DNA of 51,911 bases. Origin: Rhodospirillales bacterium (lineage in GTDB: Bacteria; Pseudomonadota; Alphaproteobacteria; Rhodospirillales; Shumkoniaceae). A program made the translations under genes and the position numbers. The DNA lies in contig JADHSV010000025.1 in NCBI GenBank assembly GCA_016776725.1, positions 1 through 51,911 of the forward strand, given 5' to 3'. Shown one piece after another: positions 45,731 to 51,911 of this stretch. The notes under the pieces are model-generated. The model did no database searches. It saw only the letters and a list, made by a program, of their open reading frames with translations, and was not told the origin of the DNA. Within the stretch, counting starts at the first letter, position 1. Each line of letters begins with the position of its first letter.

Positions 45731-48627
45731 TCGGCTTAATAGCGTCCCGTATTTTCCGTGTTTTCGCGATCCTGATTGCGTTGCTCAATTCGGCTGGCGC
45801 GGCGGTTCTGGTTGATGCTAACGCACTGGATGGCAAGGATGGTATTGCTTTGGTCGTTGGCAATGCCCGCTATCAGACGGCGCCGCTGAGCAACCCCGAG
45901 AACGATGCCAATGCTATTGCGCGGGCCCTTGACGGCCGTGGGTTCAAGGTCGAAAAGCTGATCAATGCGACGCGTACCGAGATGGAGCGGGCGATCGTCC
46001 GATTTGGCCGACGATTAAAGAAATCGCAAACCGTGGGTCTTTTCTTCTACGCCGGTCATTCGGTGCAGATCGGAGGACGCAACTACCTTATTCCGCTGGG
46101 AACCAGTATCGAGGCGGAAGATGAAATCCGTGTGGAATCGGTGGATCTGGAATACGTGCTGGCGCGCATGGGTGCGGCTGCCAATCCCATGAATTTGGTG
46201 ATCCTTGACTCATGCCGTGACAATCCGTTCGGTTTCAGCTCTTTGAACGTTCCCAGCGGCCTGGCCCCGGTTGATGCCCCGCCGGGATCGTTCATCGCCT
46301 ACGCGACCGCACCGGGCAAGGTCGCTGCCGATGGCAGTGGCGACAATGGTATTTATACAAGTCACCTGCTCCGCGCCTTGCAACTCAGCGGGTTGAGGAT
46401 TGAGGACGTTTTTAAACGTGTCCGGCGCGAGGTGGCGAAGCAAACGGACGGGCTTCAAGTGCCTTGGGAATCGTCGTCGCTGACCCGGAATTTCTACTTT
46501 CGGCCGGAGCAGCGAACGCCTGCGGACGCATCGCTGCAAACCCAACCAAAAAGCATTGAAACGACCTATTGGGAATCGATCCGCGGAAGCCGCGACAAGG
46601 CGGTGTTGCGCGCCTATCTTACGCGCTATCCAAACGGCGCATACTCCGGTTTGGCCAAGGCGAAACTGGAGGAATTGCGGGTCCTGTCATCCGGGGCCGC
46701 CCCGCAATCTTCTGTCAGCTTCGACGTCGCCGCACGCGACGGGGTGTTTGTCGCACTAAAAACGGCGAATATTCGCTCGCAGCCGACCATCAGTTCGCAG
46801 AAGATCGGGCTGCTGGCGCTGGGCGAGCCGATCAAGGTGACGGGAAAGACCGAGGTTGCCGGAAAAAGCTGGTATCGCATTGAAAAGACCGATCAGACCG
46901 AGGGCTTCATCTATGCCACGCTTCTTGCCGAAAAGGGGGCAAGCTGGTTCAATTTCAACCTTGATCCAAAGGGGTTCGCGATCCTTCTGGTGGCGGTGAG
47001 TATTGGTTTGCTGCTGGTGGGATTTCCAAGCGTTTTCACGCTTGGCACGTCGGCTCTCGCGTTTGCCCTGCTCGGCGGTTTGCTGGGCGTGTTCGATCTG
47101 AATTTGCTTGGCAACATTCCGTCGCACTTTCTGGGCACCATGACCGATGACACCTTGGTGGCGGCGCCCCTGTTTGTGTTCATGTGGCTTTTGCTTGCGC
47201 GATCGGGTTTGGATGTGCAGCTGGTTGCTACGGTGCGATCCATGTTTGGCAGCGTGCGTGGCGGCCTGGCCGCAGCTTTGCTGATCGCGGGCATTGTACT
47301 GGCCGCCATAACGGGTTTCGTCGGCATGACCGTGGGGACGTTGGGGCTTTTGCTGCTGCCGATCATGTTGAGCGCAGGCTACGCCAAACACCTGGCCAGT
47401 GGCGCCACGCTGGCCTCGGCAAGTCTTGGGTATATCGCGCCGCCATCCATCATCCTGATTATTCTGGGCGTGGTTTTGCAAAGCGCCAATATTGAATCGC
47501 AACAGTTAATCGGCAACTGGACCGTAGAGCCGGTTTCGGTTGCCGACCTGTTCGCCGCCGCAGTGCTGCCGGGGATACTGCTGCTGGGGATGTATTTGCT
47601 TTGGATTGCCATAAAATTGCGTTTGTCCCCCGAGGATTGCCCGCCGCCTATGCAGATAAAACGACAGGTGTCGCGGCGAATGGTAATTCAAAGTGTGGTG
47701 GCCCCCGTTGTCCTTCTGCTGGTGGTGCTGGGCGGTATCTTCACCGGCCTCGCGTCACCGAGCGAGGCCGCGGGAATCGGCGTTATTGGCGCCATTCTTC
47801 TGGGGGGGCGCGAGAAAAGAACCTTCCCGAAATCAAGGCCCGCCAATCCGCAATCCCTGGCCGTGGTCGATAAAGCCGTCGAGGATCGCAAGCGCAACGG
47901 CGCCGCCTACGAGGGAAACGCGTTTCGTTATGGTGACGGACCACCGTTGACCGGGGCTGTCTGCCTGCTGGCGCTGATAGCCCTTGCGGCGTTTACTGAC
48001 ATTCATGTGCCGCGGGATATGGCGATCAATGGTGAGATGGCCGTTTTCGTGATGGCCTGCCTGTTGACGGCCGTTTTCGTGTGGGGCTTTGCGATCAGTC
48101 TTTGGCGGCTGGCGATACTTGATGCCCTGGTCGAGGCCATGCGTGAAACGGTCAACGTCAGTGCCATGATCTTCGTTGCGTTTCTTGCCGCAGCCGTATT
48201 CGTGCTCGTGTTTCGCGGGTTTGACGGTGATGACGTCATTGCCGGAATCCTGGCCATCCTTCCCGGCGCGCCCATGGGAGCCGTGCTGGCCGTTCTGTGC
48301 ACCATGTTTTTGCTGGGCCTGGTTTTGGATGTTTTTAGCGTATTGCTTATCTACGTTTCCATCGTCGCGCCGCTGATCTTGCAGATGGGGGTTAATCCCG
48401 TTTGGTTCGGCGTGATGATTATTCTCACCCTGCAAGCCAATTTCATGTTGCCGCCTTATAGCTTTGCGCTGTCACGCGTGCGCGCCATCGCACCTGCGCT
48501 ACCGCGCATGCAGGGCTCCCTGCAAGGCGCCATTCCCTTCGTGATCATTCAGTTGATTGGATTGATCGTACTGGCGATATTCCCGGAAATCGCCACCTGG
48601 CTCGCGGACCTGCGCGCAACCCCGTAG
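45727..48627 (+). CDS. Fusion of a periplasmic caspase-like domain, an SH3 domain and a TRAP DctM permease
   Basis: One uninterrupted 966-residue protein. Residues 1-26: signal peptide or anchor (IFRVFAILIALLNSAGAA). Residues about 36-260: caspase-like (peptidase C14) domain starting GIALVVGNARYQ, with the catalytic dyad in FYAGHS (His111) and LDSCRDNPF (Cys163) both present. Residues 280-317: a helical segment (YWESIRGSRDKAVLRAYL) often seen after such domains. Residues about 345-402: bacterial SH3-like domain (TANIRSQPTISSQKIG, then SWYRIE, EGFIYATLL). Residues about 415-966: DctM permease (APLFVFMWLLLARSG, YIAPPSIILIILG, NFMLPPYSFALS), with a hydrophilic insert near 700-745. DctM proteins are normally about 430 residues. 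Coupled to dctQ by ATGA. The caspase and SH3 domains should face the periplasm. Function is unknown; a proteolytic sensor or gate on the transporter is possible. Confidence 0.9.
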   Translation: MIGLIASRIFRVFAILIALLNSAGAAVLVDANALDGKDGIALVVGNARYQTAPLSNPENDANAIARALDGRGFKVEKLINATRTEMERAIVRFGRRLKKSQTVGLFFYAGHSVQIGGRNYLIPLGTSIEAEDEIRVESVDLEYVLARMGAAANPMNLVILDSCRDNPFGFSSLNVPSGLAPVDAPPGSFIAYATAPGKVAADGSGDNGIYTSHLLRALQLSGLRIEDVFKRVRREVAKQTDGLQVPWESSSLTRNFYFRPEQRTPADASLQTQPKSIETTYWESIRGSRDKAVLRAYLTRYPNGAYSGLAKAKLEELRVLSSGAAPQSSVSFDVAARDGVFVALKTANIRSQPTISSQKIGLLALGEPIKVTGKTEVAGKSWYRIEKTDQTEGFIYATLLAEKGASWFNFNLDPKGFAILLVAVSIGLLLVGFPSVFTLGTSALAFALLGGLLGVFDLNLLGNIPSHFLGTMTDDTLVAAPLFVFMWLLLARSGLDVQLVATVRSMFGSVRGGLAAALLIAGIVLAAITGFVGMTVGTLGLLLLPIMLSAGYAKHLASGATLASASLGYIAPPSIILIILGVVLQSANIESQQLIGNWTVEPVSVADLFAAAVLPGILLLGMYLLWIAIKLRLSPEDCPPPMQIKRQVSRRMVIQSVVAPVVLLLVVLGGIFTGLASPSEAAGIGVIGAILLGGREKRTFPKSRPANPQSLAVVDKAVEDRKRNGAAYEGNAFRYGDGPPLTGAVCLLALIALAAFTDIHVPRDMAINGEMAVFVMACLLTAVFVWGFAISLWRLAILDALVEAMRETVNVSAMIFVAFLAAAVFVLVFRGFDGDDVIAGILAILPGAPMGAVLAVLCTMFLLGLVLDVFSVLLIYVSIVAPLILQMGVNPVWFGVMIILTLQANFMLPPYSFALSRVRAIAPALPRMQGSLQGAIPFVIIQLIGLIVLAIFPEIATWLADLRATP

Positions 48628-48641
48628 ATCGAAATGTAAGA

Positions 48642-48657
48642 AAATGGTGCCGGCACC
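48642..48657. repeat. 16-bp repeat of the tRNA-Thr 3' end (att-like or REP-like)
   Basis: AAATGGTGCCGGCACC is identical, in the same orientation, to 50239-50254, which covers the acceptor end of tRNA-Thr and adjacent bases. The two copies bracket the AT-richer SGNH gene. Because GGTGCCGGCACC is itself a palindrome, a dispersed repeat is an alternative. No integrase is present. The remaining bases 48658-48774 show nothing further. Confidence 0.4.
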
Positions 48658-48774
48658 TGTCTCCGGCTCTATTTCCCAAATCAGTTATGGTGCGCGACCT
48701 GCCCCAACGATGGCCAGTCAGGCCGCGTATCCGCATTCCGCGATCCACAAGCTCCAAAACATTCGTACTGTTGG

Positions 48775-49959
48775 TCAACGCTTGGGTTCTGCGGTCAGAT
48801 ACCGGAACAAAAATTCTGCAATACGTGATGCACCGGCCTTGTTGAAGTGACCGTCGAAGGAAAACGTGTGCGCATCCCTTGTCGATGTCTTCAGCGCGGG
48901 AAAGCTCGTTACGCACTCCAGCTCGAATCGCGCGCAATGCTGTTTCGCCAAATACATCATATAATCCTGCGCGGGAAAGCCTTGCCTGCCCTGTGAGTAT
49001 GACCAGTAATAATAGTCGTCAAAAAACAACCGGTTGGGCAACAGGTTCACTATCAATCGCCCGCCCCGACGTTTGATCAACACAGATAGCGCAGACAATA
49101 TTTGAAAGTTGTTATTGATCGTTTCCGGCCCAACTTTTTTGGCAAGAACACCTGAATCACGATGCCTATAATAAAGAAGCCGAGCTTTCGGAAGTACATT
49201 TCCCAACAGGACCGAAGCATATGGTGCGGAACTAATGAATCCACCAAGCGAATCAAAGGAAGGGACAAAAATCCCGGTTCTCTGATAGAGCCAATAGCGC
49301 CATGTGGGTTCTCCAAGACGACGTAACGGCTTGGCTAATAGCAAATCCATGCCATCATCCAATCTTGGCGGCTCCGTGCCGGATTGCTCTAAAAGCTGAC
49401 TGTCTCTGACAATCCTACGCACAAAACTATTTGCCTGACTGGTGTGTAAATCATTCCAGGTCACAGAAACGATGACCTGGTCCCCAGGCCGCACAATGTT
49501 TGAAAGCATGCCTGCTGTACGAGCGTAGTACTGATCGATATTAGTGGCCGGAACTCCCATATTGTGGACCTTCCATGGGCCACCGGGTGAATCATTCAAC
49601 CTGCACTGCAAAAGGTTTGCCCATGTTTCCTCGTCTGCCAACCCAACCCCAAAAGTCTGGCTATCACCGATCAGAAAAATTCTATTACCCGTCGATTCAT
49701 TAATCGGCATACAGGGAACGAGCCGTGTGCCGTATTTGGTGATGGAGAAGTTCTTTGCCTGGAAATCAATACCATTATCATACTGCCCGCGATATTCAGG
49801 CTCTAGAACCCAAAATCCGCGAGTATCAAAGACTAGAATACCTGGCTTCGTCGAATAAGGTTTTGGCAACGTGAACCAGAAGCGAGCACCAGCTTCGACC
49901 ATGAAAAAAAACACGATCAAAGATGTCGGAATTAGTATGAGATTTTTCCACATTCTCAT
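48775..49959 (-). CDS. Membrane-anchored SGNH/GDSL-like hydrolase
   Basis: A 394-residue protein with an N-terminal membrane anchor (NLILIPTSLIVFFFMVEAGA) and an extracytoplasmic SGNH-like domain: block I FLIGDSQTFGVGL with the nucleophile Ser, an Asn-containing block (VTWNDLH) and block V DGHFNKAG with the Asp-x2-His pair. Such proteins act on acyl groups of surface polysaccharides or lipids; the substrate is unknown. Several starts are close: TTG at 49962, ATG at 49959 and ATG at 49953, which has the best distance to AAGG. Base composition is AT-richer than the flanking genes, and the gene lies between a 16-bp repeat and tRNA-Thr, so acquisition by transfer is plausible. Confidence 0.75.
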   Translation of the reverse strand: MRMWKNLILIPTSLIVFFFMVEAGARFWFTLPKPYSTKPGILVFDTRGFWVLEPEYRGQYDNGIDFQAKNFSITKYGTRLVPCMPINESTGNRIFLIGDSQTFGVGLADEETWANLLQCRLNDSPGGPWKVHNMGVPATNIDQYYARTAGMLSNIVRPGDQVIVSVTWNDLHTSQANSFVRRIVRDSQLLEQSGTEPPRLDDGMDLLLAKPLRRLGEPTWRYWLYQRTGIFVPSFDSLGGFISSAPYASVLLGNVLPKARLLYYRHRDSGVLAKKVGPETINNNFQILSALSVLIKRRGGRLIVNLLPNRLFFDDYYYWSYSQGRQGFPAQDYMMYLAKQHCARFELECVTSFPALKTSTRDAHTFSFDGHFNKAGASRIAEFLFRYLTAEPKR

Positions 49960-50196
49960 CAACCTTAGGGCAGGAACCTATTGTGGCGCGCAATTGAAAT
50001 ACTGTAACTACTGGAGACTCGTTGATCGAGCAAGGTCGGCTCCGCCCGTGCAGGGATTTGGCGGGGTGGAAGCGGATCGTGAAAGCGGTTGAGGAGTTGC
50101 CAGTTCAGGAGGCGGCGACCCACGGTGATACGGTGCATTTATTTTGACGCAAACCGCCTCAAAATGCTGCGCGGTGGTCACTTACTGTTCACTTGG

Positions 50197-50228
50197 AAAA
50201 AAATAAGGTTAGCGGAAATCCACTAACC
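50197..50228 (-). terminator. Terminator of tRNA-Thr
   Basis: Read on the minus strand: GGTTAG (50228-50223), ten-base loop, CTAACC (50212-50207), then TTA and a run of seven T (50203-50197). It lies 14 bases after the tRNA 3' end. Confidence 0.8.
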
Positions 50229-50241
50229 CCTTGAAATTAAA

Positions 50242-50317
<76 letters not shown>

Positions 50318-50373
50318 CCCGATTTGACGATTGGCGCGCACGATAACGCCTGGGGCGCGCGTCGGCAAGACCG

Positions 50374-51219
50374 TTAGGTGCGCCGTGCGGTTTCGTAGAG
50401 GGCTACGGCGGCGGCGGTGGCCAGATTCAGGCTTTCGACCTTGCCGGTTATGGGAATGCGTGTGACCAGATCGCAGTGATCCAGGGTCAGGCGGCGCAGG
50501 CCGCTTCCTTCGGAGCCCAGAACCAGGGCAACGCGGCCCGAGAAATCGGCATCACCGATATCCGTTTCAGCCTTGCCGTCCAGGCCGACGCACCAGAACC
50601 CGGCGTCCTTCAAATCCTCAAGGCCGCGCGCCAGATTGGTCACGCGTACCAGCGGAGTTACTTCCAGCGCACCCGAAGCGGCTTTCGCCAGTGCGCCGGT
50701 TTCCGGCGGGGCGTGGCGGCGCTGCATGACCACGGCGCCGGCGCCGAAAGCGGTGGCGGCACGCAAAGCCGCGCCCACGTTGCGCGGATCGGTAACCTGA
50801 TCGAGAACAAGCGCAATTGCGCGAGACTCGTCGCGCGGAAAGACGTCTTCCAGCCACACTTCCTCAAGCGGTTCGGTCAGCATGGCGACACCTTGATGGA
50901 CGGCGCCGGGGGTTAGCAGGCGCTCGATTTCCCGGCGATCGGTTTTTTCAACGGGAATTTCCCGTGCCAGTCTGGCCGTTTCGGTGGCCAGGGCATCGGC
51001 GTCGCCCGGCATGGCCAAAAGCCTGTGGCACCGACGTTTCGGGTTGGCGAGTGCGGCGAAAACGGCATGAACGCCATATAACCAATACGCAGTACCGCTG
51101 GTGGAAGCCGAACTTGCGGGCGGCGAATCAGCGCCTCGCGCCTCACCATTCCGCGCTAAACGGTTTGGCTTTTGGCGGCCCGCTCTCGGGTTTGGGTGGG
51201 GTCTCTTGCGTTTGCTCAT
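50374..51219 (-). CDS. rlmB: 23S rRNA (guanosine-2'-O-)-methyltransferase, RlmB/TrmH family
   Basis: A 281-residue SPOUT methyltransferase. The N-terminal tail is basic and disordered (KRKRPHPNPRAGRQ), then a substrate-binding domain (YGVHAVFAALANPKR) and the SPOUT knot with NVGAALRAATAFGAGAVV, LVLGSEGSGL and ESLNLATAAAVALYE. It methylates the ribose of a guanosine in 23S rRNA, in E. coli G2251. The ATG at 51219 (MSKRKR) is chosen; ATG at 51234 is also possible, and neither has a clear ribosome site. It is divergent from the tRNA-Tyr/Gly/tuf unit, an arrangement common in alphaproteobacteria. Confidence 0.92.
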   Translation of the reverse strand: MSKRKRPHPNPRAGRQKPNRLARNGEARGADSPPASSASTSGTAYWLYGVHAVFAALANPKRRCHRLLAMPGDADALATETARLAREIPVEKTDRREIERLLTPGAVHQGVAMLTEPLEEVWLEDVFPRDESRAIALVLDQVTDPRNVGAALRAATAFGAGAVVMQRRHAPPETGALAKAASGALEVTPLVRVTNLARGLEDLKDAGFWCVGLDGKAETDIGDADFSGRVALVLGSEGSGLRRLTLDHCDLVTRIPITGKVESLNLATAAAVALYETARRT

Positions 51220-51319
51220 ATCGGGGTATAACATACTAGGAAATGTGGTGCCTTCAATCCTTTCCGTCAGGGTGCGGACCCTGGGGGAAGGTTTGTTGCG
51301 CCTCATTGTTGTTTTTGCG

Positions 51320-51349
51320 TTGACAACTGGTCGTAATTCCTCGTATTTC
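51320..51349 (+). promoter_or_regulatory. Promoter of the tRNA-Tyr/tRNA-Gly/tuf unit
   Basis: TTGACA (51320-51325) and TATTTC (51344-51349) with an 18-base spacer, about 45 bases before tRNA-Tyr. A perfect -35 and a moderate -10. Confidence 0.5.
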
Positions 51350-51392
51350 CGGCATTCGTTTTGCCGGGATACCGGTAGATCGGCACTCTTGT

Positions 51393-51478
51393 GGAGGGGT
51401 GCCCGAGTGGCTAAAGGGGACGGGCTGTAAACCCGTTGACGTACGTCTACGTTGGTTCGAATCCAACTCCCTCCACCA
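51393..51478 (+). tRNA. tRNA-Tyr (anticodon GUA)
   Basis: An 86-base class II tRNA with a long variable arm. Acceptor GGAGGGG pairs with TCCCTCC (one G-T at the base) and CCA is encoded. Anticodon stem ACGGG/CCCGT carries loop CTGTAAA with GTA. The T-arm contains GGTTCGAATCC. Confidence 0.95.
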
Positions 51479-51532
51479 TATTGCTCGGATCGGCCGGTAT
51501 CGGTCGATTGGGATCGGGCGGATGTCTGGGTC

Positions 51533-51606
51533 GCGGGTGTAGCTCAATGGTAGAGCGACAGCCTTCCAAGCTGACGACGAGGGTTCGATTCCCTTCACCC
51601 GCTCCA
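51533..51606 (+). tRNA. tRNA-Gly (anticodon UCC)
   Basis: A 74-base cloverleaf: acceptor GCGGGTG with CACCCGC and encoded CCA. Anticodon loop CTTCCAA holds TCC. The T-arm contains GGTTCGATTCC. It lies between tRNA-Tyr and tuf and is probably processed from their common transcript. Confidence 0.95.
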
Positions 51607-51679
51607 GACGCCATTCCGGGTGGTGTTGCGGGATATTTGTTTTTTCGTTTGGGTCACAGGGTAAAAGAAAGACAGAGCC

Positions 51680-51911
51680 ATGGCGAAGCAGAAATTTGAA
51701 CGTACGAAGCCGCATTGCAATGTTGGTACGATTGGTCACGTTGATCACGGCAAGACGACATTGACGGCCGCTATCACGAAGATTCTCGCTGAAGAGGGCG
51801 GTGCTGAGTTCACGCCGTTTGATCAGATTGACAAGGCGCCTGAAGAGAAGGCGCGCGGCATCACGATTGCGACGGCGCATGTTGAGTATGAGACGAAAGC
51901 CCGTCACTACG
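51680..51911 (+). CDS. tuf: Elongation factor Tu, N-terminal part (3' end outside window)
   Basis: The first 77 residues of EF-Tu, which carries aminoacyl-tRNA to the ribosome. The P-loop GHVDHGKT and the switch I region [18 protein letters not shown] are intact. A GAAAGACAGAG ribosome region precedes the ATG. The frame runs off the end of the window. The tRNA-Tyr, tRNA-Gly, tuf order is typical of the alphaproteobacterial tufB locus. Confidence 0.95.
   Translation, partial: MAKQKFERTKPHCNVGTIGHVDHGKTTLTAAITKILAEEGGAEFTPFDQIDKAPEEKARGITIATAHVEYETKARHY

Overview
The window looks like chromosome from a GC-rich, probably marine alphaproteobacterium of the Rhodospirillales kind. This rests on the TRAP and tripartite tricarboxylate (TTT) transporters, the CspA plus 60-residue partner pair, the tRNA-Tyr/tRNA-Gly/tuf order and the EF-Tu N-terminus. 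No 16S gene is present, so the placement is inference.

Layout. (1) 2-943: end of a TPR protein of the adenylate-cyclase type. (2) 1055-7047: a catabolic operon made of a TRAP importer (dctP, dctQ, dctM), an isocitrate lyase/PEP mutase superfamily enzyme, an APH-fold kinase and a diverged enolase paralog, followed by a lipoprotein gene. (3) 8032-22229: a 3653-residue repeat adhesin with a FecR-like N-terminal module and two TAAG motifs, a convergent Cache-PAS protein with an HD-GYP-like domain that has lost its metal ligands, and a LapG-type periplasmic cysteine protease. Together these resemble a Lap (adhesin retention/release) system in which the usual LapD is missing and the degenerate HD-GYP protein may take its place. 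(4) 22684-27834: a complete six-gene Ech-type energy-converting [NiFe] hydrogenase. (5) 27960-29392: a flagellin-like orphan, a cold-shock gene and its small partner.

(6) 29477-33480: an accessory islet. AT-rich cargo (an AlbA_2/Schlafen-type protein and a GrlR-like small protein) lies between two arrays of a ~110 bp repeat that are inverted relative to each other; one array holds a MITE-like insertion. (7) 33633-36763: TTT transporter tctCBA. (8) 36816-37299: GIY-YIG and slyX. (9) 37479-42183: BMP/nucleoside-type ABC importer. (10) 42264-48627: a FecR-like protein and CHASE2 adenylate cyclase, divergent from a TRAP pair whose large subunit is fused to a periplasmic caspase-like domain and an SH3 domain. 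(11) 48642-50317: an AT-richer SGNH-hydrolase gene between a short repeat and tRNA-Thr. (12) 50374 to the end: rlmB, tRNA-Tyr, tRNA-Gly and the start of tuf.

Two perfect TGTGA-N6-TCACA (CRP-type) sites stand out. One precedes the adhesin and one lies between the cyclase operon and the caspase-TRAP operon. Each has a -10-like hexamer at exactly the distance that puts the CRP centre at -41.5. This suggests a cAMP circuit in which the cyclase operon activates itself, controls the adhesin, and may repress the caspase-TRAP operon.

The items most likely to be new are the caspase-SH3-DctM fusion, the Lap-like locus with a dead HD-GYP protein, and the kinase/enolase-paralog/lyase pathway.
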